From positions 1 through 10,000 of the forward strand of contig JAEYOJ010000039.1 of the NCBI GenBank assembly GCA_023411815.1: a DNA stretch of 10,000 nt. The letters run 5' to 3'. The notes under the pieces are model-generated. The model worked only from the letters and a program-made list of their open reading frames with translations. It had not been told where the DNA came from and ran no database searches. The DNA is from Pseudomonadota bacterium (GTDB taxonomy: Bacteria > Desulfobacterota > Desulfovibrionia > Desulfovibrionales > Desulfovibrionaceae). Each line of letters opens with the position of its first letter. Positions within the stretch are counted from its first letter, which is position 1. The position numbers and the translations under genes are program-made. Shown in pieces: positions 1-6,356 of the stretch.

Positions 1-109
1 GCAGGCGGCAATGCCTGGACCGGGAAATGCTCAGGGCATGACACCGTCCCGCCGGGCGGCGTGAACAGTAACCCGGCTACACCTTATTTCCGCCGCCGAC
101 CTGTCCTGA

Positions 110-535
110 CAACCGGGACCACCTCTCTACTCGGCAAGCGCGGCCCTGCAGCCGGAGGACAGCGGGCGCATCAAGGCGGCCATCGAGGGTTCCAAGGGCA
201 TCGGCAACTTCCGCAACATGTACCTGCACATTCCCAACGGCCGAGAGAAGGACGTGCAGATCCTGCCCGTGGGCGACTTCTCCACCCGCGACGAGTTGGA
301 GAAGATCAAGAATATCTCACGCGACGACATCATCGCCGCGCATCGCATCCCTCCGGCCATGGCCAGCATCATCCCCCAGGCCGCCGGCGGTTTCGGTGAC
401 ATCACCAAGATAGATGCAGTCTACGAGAAGAACGAGATCACGCCCGTAAGGGAAGTGTTGCTCGAAGTGAACGAACACCTGCCGGAACCTGCAAAGGTTG
501 GATTTGCGCTGAGCAAAGAGGCGGAAGAGGCCTAA
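110..535 (+). pseudogene. Phage portal protein (P2 gpQ / PBSX type), C-terminal remnant
   Basis: The frame ending at 535 reads as the C-terminal part of a P2-type portal protein. It contains the family's conserved run of features: a helix rich in Lys/Gly before FRNMYLH, PNGREKDVQILPVGDF, IKNISRDDIIAAHRIPP, then IPQAAGGFGD. In intact phages this protein forms the ring at the procapsid vertex through which DNA is packaged, and the full-length protein is usually about 330-350 residues. Here the frame is closed upstream by a TGA at 107-109, and recognisable homology begins only near 125-140, so about two thirds of the gene is missing. No ATG is available until 218, in mid-domain, and no ribosome site precedes it. 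I infer a deletion joined unrelated sequence at roughly 110-135. The remnant cannot make a working portal. Confidence 0.82.
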
Positions 536-592
536 CGCGGCTTGACAGCCGTGGTGTGCATGTAGTTGTGTTTTATCGGGAGGCTGAACACA

Positions 593-844
593 ATGAAAGT
601 TGTTTGCGATCGCTGCCACAGCAAGGCTCGCATCACCACGCGGCGCGAGATAACGCCGCAGTTTACCAAGCTATATTGCGTGTGCACGAATGCCGAATGC
701 GGGCATTCCTTTGTTATGCACCTGGAGTTTGCACATACCTTGTCGCCTTCGGCACTTGATTTATCTGAAGTTGCACGAGATGTTTTACGATTACGAGTTG
801 GCAGATATACCAATGGGCTACTCCAGACACACAGGCAGTCATAA
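593..844 (+). CDS. ogr: Ogr/Delta-type zinc-finger late transcription activator
   Basis: An 83-residue protein whose N-terminal half has four cysteines at 5, 8, 31 and 36. The spacing C-x2-C-x22-C-x4-C is the one I recall for phage P2 Ogr and P4 Delta, small zinc-binding proteins that bind upstream of late promoters and contact the RNA polymerase alpha subunit. Family-like segments include CDRCHSKA, REITPQFTKLYCVC and ECGHSF. The start at 593 is preceded by GGGAGG at 578-583; an upstream in-frame ATG at 566 lacks such a site. A TTGACA at 542-547 could be a -35 box, but no good -10 follows. The gene sits 57 bases after the portal stump on the same strand. The last 25 or so codons enter AT-richer sequence, so the C-terminus may not be original. 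It looks intact and could act on a helper or resident phage. Confidence 0.85.
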   Translation: MKVVCDRCHSKARITTRREITPQFTKLYCVCTNAECGHSFVMHLEFAHTLSPSALDLSEVARDVLRLRVGRYTNGLLQTHRQS

Positions 845-1530
845 AGAATCAAACCAAAAGCAGCATGGTACATTGCACATGAATCTGTCGACATGAAGCC
901 TAAACCGCAATCTATTATTTAATCCCATTATACATTAAGCGCAATTTCCACACACACTAAAAAACCCTCATAAACAGCAGAAACTAGCAATGTTTTGGAT
1001 ACACTAACTAGCACACCTAACTTCTATACCTACGCGCTTCTCTTAGAAAGCCACCATAACCATATAGCGTATCTTTGGGACACCCATCAAACCAATGCAA
1101 ACTAAATACCATTTCACTTGGTGCATATATATATTTAGATTATACACCTTAGACACGCATAAAGGCAAACTTACACAGACAAAATATCATCTGTTTTTTG
1201 GCATAGACATATTAAAGGACTACATTCCAATACTCCTTAACGTATTGAACATATTTTTGACCTTAGCCCTAGCCAAAACCCTTATATTTCTAATTGCATA
1301 TCGCATGTGCAAACCGGTTGCAACAACAACCATTCATACAAGTAGATCTAAAAAAACATTTTTATTTGGCTTTGGACTATTACTGCTCGCCGCAATTTTT
1401 TTCGCATTTATGTTTGCACTAAAACATCAACACCAGCACAGTCCATCAATATATCTATACGCTGCATTTGCCCTTATCACCGCTGGCATTGGCTGTTCTG
1501 TGTTAGCAAGTGAATGGCCTCATTTTTTTG
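760..1530. other. AT-rich island of foreign composition
   Basis: Base composition drops abruptly from the GC-rich level of both flanks to clearly AT-rich between about 760 and 1530, then returns within a few bases near 1530. The first part (845-1094) has no gene I can support on either strand: only very short frames, many stops and no convincing promoter. The rest is occupied by the membrane protein gene at 1095. The right edge lies inside the reading frame of the minus-strand stump at 1477-1623. I see no terminal inverted repeats, transposase or target-site duplication, so the mechanism of entry is unknown. Confidence 0.75.
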
Positions 1531-1586
1531 AGCGTATTTGCGCAGCTCCTTGGCCACATTGCGAATCTCCTCGGCGTACTTCATGA
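1095..1586 (+). CDS. Hypothetical three-pass membrane protein in AT-rich island
   Basis: I do not recognise this 163-residue protein. Three hydrophobic segments are visible at about residues 44-68, 88-109 and 118-138. A basic stretch with Arg/Lys lies between the first two, and a HQHQH run before the third. Codon use is AT-rich and unlike all neighbours, indicating transfer from a low-GC source. ATG 1095 is the only ATG before the first membrane segment, but no Shine-Dalgarno site precedes it. The final 18 or so residues are Pro/Arg/Cys-rich and are simply the antisense of the element gene starting at 1623, so the original C-terminus has probably been replaced. Its place, directly beyond the replication operon, matches where P2-like phages carry accessory genes such as tin and old. 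A role in exclusion or defence is therefore possible but is only positional inference. Confidence 0.55.
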   Translation: MQTKYHFTWCIYIFRLYTLDTHKGKLTQTKYHLFFGIDILKDYIPILLNVLNIFLTLALAKTLIFLIAYRMCKPVATTTIHTSRSKKTFLFGFGLLLLAAIFFAFMFALKHQHQHSPSIYLYAAFALITAGIGCSVLASEWPHFFERICAAPWPHCESPRRTS

Positions 1587-1623
1587 TGCGCGAGACCGGG
1601 GTATCCGACGTGTTTGGAGACAT
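1477..1623 (-). pseudogene. 5' stump of an element gene downstream of the primase
   Basis: A 48-codon minus-strand frame starts at ATG 1623-1621 with an AGGAGG about 6 bases upstream, just 1 base after the primase stop codon, so it was translated as part of the same operon. The first 31 or so residues are GC-rich in codon use and look like a genuine helical, charged protein start (MSPNTSDTPVSRIMKYAEEI). From about 1530 leftward the codons turn AT-rich and the frame soon stops at 1477-1479. I read this as a gene cut off by the AT-rich island, with a chance tail. The function of the original gene is unknown. A genuine 48-residue gene remains possible. Confidence 0.5.
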
Positions 1624-1624
1624 A

Positions 1625-4375
1625 TCAATCCTCCTGATTGCTGGCGCTGCGCTCGTGGAATAGCCAGCATTTCATGGTCTTTTTGACATGCTTCGAGTAC
1701 ACGCAGCGATTTGAAGCCACAAAGCGGCGGGCATTGCTCCCGGGAAGCAGCTTCCGCAGCATCTGGAGATCCGGCGTCAATTGGCCATGGTTGCGGCAGG
1801 CTTCGATGTACTGGTTGAAATTGATGGCGATGAGCCCAGGCTTGCTCTCATGGTTGAGCGGATCATTATCGAAGGTTCCGCCAGCCATCTTGCAGTTCAA
1901 GTAGTCGTAGGTTTCCCAGAACTGCTCCACTACCGGATGGTCGGCTGCCAGGCGCTGCTCGCGCACCTTGGCACGGATGAGCAGGTATTCGGTCAGGCCA
2001 TCGGCCAAGTAGTCGGTCATGGCATCGCCGAAGATGACCTTGAGGGCATGGCCGCAGGCGGCGATCTGCGCGTGGTTCTTGAGCACGCGCTCGTTTTTGA
2101 TGCCGGTGTACTGCGCTTCCAGCGTTTCAAAGGCCTGCTGGTAGGCCTCCAGGATCTGGCGTTCCTGGGATAACGCCGCGCCCAGGAATCCCCCTACGTA
2201 CGCCGATGTCTGGCGCTCGAACCAACGGGCGATCTCTCGCGTGCCGTTCTTGTGGTGCTTCTTGTCCGAGTGGCAGTGGACAATGCGCTGCAAAAGCGCC
2301 TCGGAGCCGTCCACCTCCGCATTCTGCGAAATGAGCAAGGAGGCCTGGAATAGGTGTTCCTCCACATCGTTGGAGCGCCTGGCCACGCCCAAGGTTCCGG
2401 TGCCGCGGCCGTTATAGAACGGCTTCACCTCGTCAAAGCCAAACTGCTTCTGCTTGGCGTCCTTGTCGCCGCTATCGCGGTCGGATTCGATGATGACCAC
2501 AGGCAAATTGCTGACCTGGGAGAAGGCGCGGCGGCGGCCGGCAGGCGTGGCTTTGAGTAGGTCGAAGCCCTCATAGTCCTCCCGCCCCACACATTTCCAC
2601 AGGAACTCAAGAATGGTGGACTTGCCGGCGCCGGGCTCGCCGGTCAATTCCAGGAAAGGGAAGGTCTTATGGACGGCCCGGATCTGCTGGACGAACAGCG
2701 AGCCCAGCCAGAAGGCCAGCGTGGCCATGCCTTGCCAGTGAAAGGCCGTGGCGAAATTCTTGATCCAGTTTGGATCGAACTTGCCGTCCGTATGAATGTA
2801 GACGCCATTCAGGACCGTCTTGATACCTTTGCGGCCGATGTCAAAATAGCCGTGCTTGTTGAGCGGGATTCGGCGGCCGTTGTGCCAGGCGTGGTCCTGG
2901 AAGATCCAGGACTTGCACTCCCGGTCATAGCCCACGAAGGGCAAGGCGCTGACCGTGGTCAGGCGTGAATTGAGCCAGCGGTCGCGCAGGATCTTGAGCT
3001 GGCGCATGTCGCCGTCGAAGGTGCCGCCCCGGGAACGGTTGAGCAGCGCTTTGTGGAAGGCGTCCGGGCTGGTTATGGCCGAGCCCTCCATGGCGATGAG
3101 GTCATCAGCCTGGCCATTGGCGTAAGCGATGCTGAACATATAGCGCTGCTCGTCCATGATGTCGTCGCGCTCCATGTACAGGAACTGCGGCCGGACGTTT
3201 GAAATCTGGTCGATGCAGCAGGCACTGGCAAAGAGTTGGCGTCCCACAGGCGAGTTGAGCACTTCCTCGATAGGGCTGGCGCGCTCTTCGTCTTCCTGGG
3301 ACCCGCCCTTTTCTTTCCCCTTCCCCTTCTTCTGAGGCTCGCTTTCGCCGGCGTGCTCGGCTGTGGCCACGGCGAGATCTTTCTCAAAGGCAGATTCCAG
3401 CTTGATGGAATACAAGGCGTTGCCGAAGTCGATAATGAAGGACATGCGCCGGTTGCGCACGTAGTAGTGATAGGCCTTTTCCTCCACCGTCTCGGCCAGC
3501 ATGAGGCGACCATGGTAGAGCCAGGTGCCAATTGAATCCTTGTCGATGCGGCCGGCGCGGTAGAGATCGTCCCAATCCTTGCCTTCCGGTGGCAAGCAGA
3601 CGCTGGCCAGCTCGTTCAGCTCCTTGAGGCGCTTGTGGTGTTTCTTGGCCCAGCCGGTCCCGGCCTTGTCCGAGTCCAGGGCCACAACCCAGCGAATGCC
3701 CTTGCCCTTGTGCCGCTCTATGATCTGGTTGGGGAAATGGTTGCAGGAGAAGGCGGCCACGGCCTTGATGCCGCAATGATGCAGGGCGATGGCGTGGAAG
3801 ATGCCCTCCACGATAAAGCAGCGCTCGCCGTCCGCAAGCTCCTGGCCGGGAGGCGTCCAGGAATCGCCCTGGAACAGCGTGCCGTCCTCCTTGCGCTGGC
3901 CGCCAAAGTGCGCCTTCTGCCCGTCCTTGCCATTACGCCCGAGGAAGCGCTCCCACCAGCGCGTGCGCATCTCATCGATGTAGAAGCGCACGGTGGGAAT
4001 GTACTCGGTGGTGTTGGGGATCTGGTAGGCGGCCTGCTCGTACCAGCCCCGGATCTTGGACAGATCGAAGCCCCGGTCCAGGGCCAAGTAGGCGTCCGCC
4101 GTGGCGTCACGATTATCTTGTGTGGGCGGGTAACGCTTGGCGAAGTCGGCGAAGATGGAAGGCAGGGCCTGGCGCGTGGTTTCCTCGAAGCCGCATTTAT
4201 TGAGACGCTCGCAACGCAGTACCCACGGATGCTTGATGCCGACGTACACGGTCCGCTTGCCGCATCCAGGGCAGATCCCCTTGCGCAGGTACTCGCCGTT
4301 CCGCTGAAACTGATAGCTCGGCTCGGCCAATAACGCGCGGACAATCTCGTCTGGAGTGATGTCGCTATACTGCAT
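1625..4375 (-). CDS. Phage-type DNA primase-helicase (zinc ribbon, TOPRIM, AAA+/SF3-like ATPase)
   Basis: A 916-residue replication protein expected to prime and unwind element DNA, comparable in layout to P4 alpha protein. In order: a zinc ribbon with Cys35, Cys38, Cys55 and Cys61; a TOPRIM catalytic domain at about 184-275 with Glu190 in FIVEG and the DxD pair Asp234/Asp236 in LDSDKAG; a Lys/Glu-rich linker at 345-365; and a C-terminal ATPase with Walker A GEPGAGKST at 579-587, Walker B-like VVIIESD at 626-632, a sensor-like LLISQN at 680-685 and a candidate Arg finger at 697. No essential motif is missing, so it appears functional. ATG 4375 is preceded by GGAGGAG. It follows the CII-like gene by 35 bases and is followed 1 base later by the stump at 1623. 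The same operon is presumably controlled from the 5203-5288 switch. Confidence 0.88.
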   Translation of the reverse strand: MQYSDITPDEIVRALLAEPSYQFQRNGEYLRKGICPGCGKRTVYVGIKHPWVLRCERLNKCGFEETTRQALPSIFADFAKRYPPTQDNRDATADAYLALDRGFDLSKIRGWYEQAAYQIPNTTEYIPTVRFYIDEMRTRWWERFLGRNGKDGQKAHFGGQRKEDGTLFQGDSWTPPGQELADGERCFIVEGIFHAIALHHCGIKAVAAFSCNHFPNQIIERHKGKGIRWVVALDSDKAGTGWAKKHHKRLKELNELASVCLPPEGKDWDDLYRAGRIDKDSIGTWLYHGRLMLAETVEEKAYHYYVRNRRMSFIIDFGNALYSIKLESAFEKDLAVATAEHAGESEPQKKGKGKEKGGSQEDEERASPIEEVLNSPVGRQLFASACCIDQISNVRPQFLYMERDDIMDEQRYMFSIAYANGQADDLIAMEGSAITSPDAFHKALLNRSRGGTFDGDMRQLKILRDRWLNSRLTTVSALPFVGYDRECKSWIFQDHAWHNGRRIPLNKHGYFDIGRKGIKTVLNGVYIHTDGKFDPNWIKNFATAFHWQGMATLAFWLGSLFVQQIRAVHKTFPFLELTGEPGAGKSTILEFLWKCVGREDYEGFDLLKATPAGRRRAFSQVSNLPVVIIESDRDSGDKDAKQKQFGFDEVKPFYNGRGTGTLGVARRSNDVEEHLFQASLLISQNAEVDGSEALLQRIVHCHSDKKHHKNGTREIARWFERQTSAYVGGFLGAALSQERQILEAYQQAFETLEAQYTGIKNERVLKNHAQIAACGHALKVIFGDAMTDYLADGLTEYLLIRAKVREQRLAADHPVVEQFWETYDYLNCKMAGGTFDNDPLNHESKPGLIAINFNQYIEACRNHGQLTPDLQMLRKLLPGSNARRFVASNRCVYSKHVKKTMKCWLFHERSASNQED

Positions 4376-4410
4376 TGCTCTCCTCCCACCCTAGCGCGAG
4401 GCCCATGGCC

Positions 4411-4884
4411 CTAGGCATGGGCTCGTTCCATTTTCCGAAGATCGCCGACAAGGGCCATGCCCCGCTGCAACACGTCCGAAAGCTCCCGAATGAGACTGCG
4501 CAGCTCAGCAGGTTCAAGCTTGTCATCGGCAACTGATTTGCGCGCTTCCTCCGCCACATCCCCGACCTCGGCGAAGATATCGTTCACACGCCGCAGCAAG
4601 GTGTTGCAGTCCACGTTCTGGCGCGCCTCATCGATGCCGTAGAAAGTCGCCTTGGAAAGCAGCCAATGGATGATGGTGAGGTTGCCGACTACGGCGCAGA
4701 ACTTGGGAAGATCCGGATAGGAGGGGAAGAACTTTTCGGCGGCAAAGACCCGCCGCGCCAACGAATGCGACCAGCCCATGCCCTTGGCGATGTCAGAAAG
4801 TCCCTTGCCGCTTTGCTGCACTGCGAGCTTGAATGCGTCTATCGCGTCGAGATGATGCAAAGGACGTGCGTCGAGATCGGTCAT
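4411..4884 (-). CDS. CII-like phage regulatory protein
   Basis: A 157-residue protein resembling the phage CII/CP76 regulator family of 186-like phages, which act in establishing lysogeny or controlling early genes. The N-terminal half (about residues 10-75) fits a helix-turn-helix fold: DAFKLAVQQSGKGLSDIAKG, then WSHSLARRVF, then YPDLPKFCAVVGN. The C-terminal half (about 95-157) is helical and charged and probably serves oligomerisation. ATG 4884 is preceded by AAGGAG with 9 bases between. The gene is second in the leftward early operon, 45 bases after the small basic protein gene and 35 bases before the primase-helicase. The family call rests on length, position and overall pattern rather than a single diagnostic motif; a generic HTH regulator is the alternative. 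Confidence 0.62.
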   Translation of the reverse strand: MTDLDARPLHHLDAIDAFKLAVQQSGKGLSDIAKGMGWSHSLARRVFAAEKFFPSYPDLPKFCAVVGNLTIIHWLLSKATFYGIDEARQNVDCNTLLRRVNDIFAEVGDVAEEARKSVADDKLEPAELRSLIRELSDVLQRGMALVGDLRKMERAHA

Positions 4885-4929
4885 TGTGTCCGCTCCTTTT
4901 CGTTGCCACAGACGTGGAAGACTGTCTGG

Positions 4930-5202
4930 CTAGTTGCTAGGGTGGTTTCTTCGGGAGACCTGTTCCCAGGCCCCCCGGAGCTGCGCTGGCGTTACTGCTC
5001 CGGAGCGGGTCAGCTCATGCAGGAGCTGCCGCAGCATTAGGCGCTTGCCGGCCATGTCCAGCAAGCGTTTGGTTGGAGGTCTCAGAACGCGCCGATTACG
5101 ACGCAGGTTGCGGATATCCAGGCCAAGAGACCTGGCGACCTGGCTCCAAGAGCCATACAACCGGACAAGCCGCTGGAGGTGGAATTGTGTCGCTCTGTTC
5201 AT
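4930..5202 (-). CDS. Small basic putative DNA-binding protein, candidate Cro/Cox-like regulator
   Basis: A 90-residue, strongly Arg-rich protein, first gene of the leftward early operon. Residues 10-35 (LVRLYGSWSQVARSLGLD, then RNLRRNRR) look like a helix-turn-helix, with a second helical part at about 45-70. I do not recognise a named family. Its place opposite the repressor, in the position of Cro in lambda or Cox in P2, suggests it represses the lysogenic promoter. That is inference from layout. The start at ATG 5202 is chosen because the operator repeat lies directly upstream and the longer frame reads through the promoter. There is no Shine-Dalgarno site, and the predicted transcription start falls at or within a base or two of the ATG, so the gene may be leaderless. 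A TTG two codons upstream is an alternative start. Confidence 0.6.
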   Translation of the reverse strand: MNRATQFHLQRLVRLYGSWSQVARSLGLDIRNLRRNRRVLRPPTKRLLDMAGKRLMLRQLLHELTRSGAVTPAQLRGAWEQVSRRNHPSN

Positions 5203-5258
5203 GCGCAAGTCATAGGGTAAATTTCCCGCCTTGGTCAAGGGAGTTTTCTGACTTGCGC
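5203..5258. promoter_or_regulatory. Candidate operator: perfect 10-bp inverted repeat in the divergent switch
   Basis: GCGCAAGTCA at 5203-5212 and its exact reverse complement TGACTTGCGC at 5249-5258 lie 36 bases apart between the divergent regulator genes. Each copy overlaps one candidate promoter: the left copy covers most of the leftward -10 and reaches the ATG, the right copy covers the rightward -35. Directly beside each arm is a related 9-mer, TAGGGTAAA at 5213-5221 and TAGGGCAAA at 5260-5268, in direct orientation. A shorter palindrome, CCTTG-GT-CAAGG, sits between them at 5229-5240. I infer binding sites for the repressor at 5289 and/or the small protein at 5202. Confidence 0.6.
5209..5238 (-). 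promoter_or_regulatory. Candidate leftward early promoter
   Basis: On the minus strand TTGACC (5238-5233) and TATGAC (5214-5209) are separated by 18 bases, matching sigma-70 boxes at five and four of six positions. The predicted start is about 7 bases beyond the -10, at the ATG of the 90-residue protein (5202). It would drive the leftward regulator-CII-primase operon and is overlapped by the left operator arm. Confidence 0.5.
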
Positions 5259-5282
5259 CTAGGGCAAAACGTCCCATATATA
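5253..5282 (+). promoter_or_regulatory. Candidate rightward repressor promoter
   Basis: TTGCGC (5253-5258) and TATATA (5277-5282) are separated by 18 bases. The expected start, 6-7 bases after the -10, falls at 5288-5289, the A of the repressor ATG. The -35 lies inside the right operator arm, so occupancy of that arm would be expected to shut this promoter. Confidence 0.5.
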
Positions 5283-5288
5283 GATGCG

Positions 5289-5582
5289 ATGAACAAAGCA
5301 GATATTTTCGAGCGGGCTTTCGTCACCCTCATCGCAGAGCGGGTCGAGGATCTTGGCATGCCCCATTCGGAATTCGGACGGCGCGTGTTTGGCGAGACGG
5401 CCGGCGCCAGGCTTTGGCGGAGCTGTCGGGGATCTGAGCAGCGCCCGGCGCGCAAGGTCACCCTGGGCGAGGCCTATCGCATGGCCGAGGCCTTGGGCAC
5501 AGACTTCCCGAGCCTGGTTTGGAACTTATCCCAAGCCGCCAAGAACAGGGGCATGCTCACGGAGGACCCCTCCGAGACATAG
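5289..5582 (+). CDS. Xre-type immunity repressor
   Basis: A 97-residue helix-turn-helix protein, about the size of the single-domain repressors of P2-like phages. Residues 8-20 form a first helix. Residues 24-65 (MPHSEFGRRVFGE, then ARLWRSCRG, then KVTLGEAYRMAEALG) give the HTH and the following helix, and TDFPSLVWNL resembles the end of the Xre domain. There is no C-terminal protease domain, so RecA-type self-cleavage is not expected. The ATG at 5289 has no Shine-Dalgarno site and coincides with the predicted transcription start, as in the leaderless lambda cI message from PRM. A longer frame upstream runs through the operator and antisense to the opposite gene, so it is not credible. It is the first gene of the rightward lysogeny module and likely silences the leftward early promoter. 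Confidence 0.72.
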   Translation: MNKADIFERAFVTLIAERVEDLGMPHSEFGRRVFGETAGARLWRSCRGSEQRPARKVTLGEAYRMAEALGTDFPSLVWNLSQAAKNRGMLTEDPSET

Positions 5583-5583
5583 C

Positions 5584-5635
5584 GGGTATTTTGCTACCAT
5601 TTAGGATTGAATAAAAGGGTAAAAATCCCTACCAT
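5584..5635 (+). promoter_or_regulatory. Paired GGGTA...TACCAT repeats and a candidate promoter
   Basis: Two related imperfect palindromes stand between the repressor stop and the next gene: GGGTATTTTGCTACCAT from 5584 and GGGTAAAAATCCCTACCAT from 5617, each with a GGTA/TACC arm pair. Overlapping the second are TTGAAT (5607-5612) and TACCAT (5630-5635) separated by 17 bases, each matching the sigma-70 boxes at four of six positions. This could be a regulated promoter for the 5659 gene and the integration genes. Confidence 0.35.
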
Positions 5636-5658
5636 GGCCCTTCAACCAGGAGGTGCCT

Positions 5659-6120
5659 ATGGCTTCGTCCCTAAAGCTGGTCGATCTGTTTCGCCCGCAA
5701 AACACCCTTCCCGCAGAGCTGCACGCGCACAACATCATTGTGACGTCCGTCATGCCGGCGGCCGTCATCAGCCCCAACGTCCCTGGCCTGGCTTTATCCC
5801 CACTCCTTTCGGATCTGGATGTCGAAGAGATCGCCGCGTCCATGGATTGGACAGGCGTTACAGCGGATATGCTCAGGAAGGAGCTGCGAGTCACCGGAGA
5901 CATTTGCGATGTCGTGGCCATGGCCTTGGATCAATGCCAAACCCGGTGCCCTTCGGTCGCCGAGGGCATGTTCATCCGATTCCTGGTCCCACGCCGCGCG
6001 GGAGGATACGCCACGGGGCTTGTCTTCGGAGTCGGCCTGGCCAACGCTATGGAGCGCGCCTTGCTCCATCCGGAGCTGGCCAGGGAGGTGGAGCATGATG
6101 GATGCTCCTCCAAGCGCTAA
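5659..6120 (+). CDS. Hypothetical protein of the lysogeny module
   Basis: I do not recognise this 153-residue protein. ATG 5659 is preceded by CAGGAGG at 5647-5653 with 5 bases between; an in-frame GTG two codons upstream overlaps that site and is less likely. Visible features are an N-terminal half rich in small hydrophobic residues with several Pro, an acidic helical stretch at about 52-62, a cluster of Cys at 83, 93 and 97, and a Gly-rich hydrophobic run at about 115-127 followed by an amphipathic helix to 143. The run is too short and too interrupted to call a membrane segment. The gene lies 76 bases after the repressor and its end overlaps the start of the Xis-like gene, so it belongs to the integration and lysogeny operon. 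No function can be assigned. Confidence 0.7.
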   Translation: MASSLKLVDLFRPQNTLPAELHAHNIIVTSVMPAAVISPNVPGLALSPLLSDLDVEEIAASMDWTGVTADMLRKELRVTGDICDVVAMALDQCQTRCPSVAEGMFIRFLVPRRAGGYATGLVFGVGLANAMERALLHPELAREVEHDGCSSKR

Positions 6121-6356
6121 GCGAGGCGGCCATGCTTGTTCAGGGGCCGTTTTACGCCATCAAGGACGCAGCAAAGTACTGCGGTTACAAGCCACGTACA
6201 TTCGCCGCGATGATCCGCGAGTACAATATGCCAAAGCATGGACCTCGGAAGAATCGCCTGGCCAAGTCCATCCTCGACGCCTGGATGGTCGCTCCGGAGA
6301 GCTTCCGCCGGGAAGAAAAGCCGCGCAATCGTAAACCGAAGCTGGTGCAGGTATGA
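6102..6356 (+). CDS. Excisionase/AlpA-like helix-turn-helix protein
   Basis: An 84-residue protein with the MerR/AlpA-like winged HTH pattern used by phage excisionases: YAIKDAAKYCGYKPRTFAAM (about residues 18-37) as helix-turn-helix, a short wing around MPKHGPRKN, and the typical ending LAKSILDAWM at about 52-61, then a basic tail. Such proteins bend attachment-site DNA and set the direction of integrase, or regulate it. Its stop overlaps the integrase start in an ATGA, indicating translational coupling. The start is uncertain: ATG 6102 has GGAG at 6090-6093, while ATG 6132 has GAGG at 6123-6126 and would avoid overlap with the preceding gene. Both keep the whole domain. Confidence 0.68.
   Translation: MLLQALSEAAMLVQGPFYAIKDAAKYCGYKPRTFAAMIREYNMPKHGPRKNRLAKSILDAWMVAPESFRREEKPRNRKPKLVQV

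Noticed and set aside
1..109. Open frame 1 from the left edge running through 399, with a Gly/Pro-rich start
   Set aside because: From about 125 onward it is only an out-of-frame reading of the portal remnant, and the first 109 bases match nothing I recognise on either strand.
127..619. Minus-strand frames across the portal stump and Ogr gene
   Set aside because: They are antisense to recognisable phage proteins and have no ribosome sites or plausible domains.
845..1094. Possible promoter or small gene in the AT-rich gap
   Set aside because: AT-rich DNA yields many chance -10-like strings; no box pair with proper spacing and no supported frame were found.
1638..4333. Many plus-strand frames inside the primase-helicase region
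   Set aside because: All are antisense shadows of a GC-rich gene whose own frame contains zinc ribbon, TOPRIM and Walker motifs.
5073..5288. Long N-terminal extension of the repressor frame
   Set aside because: It runs through the operator and promoter and antisense to the opposite gene, and has no domain; the HTH protein begins at 5289.
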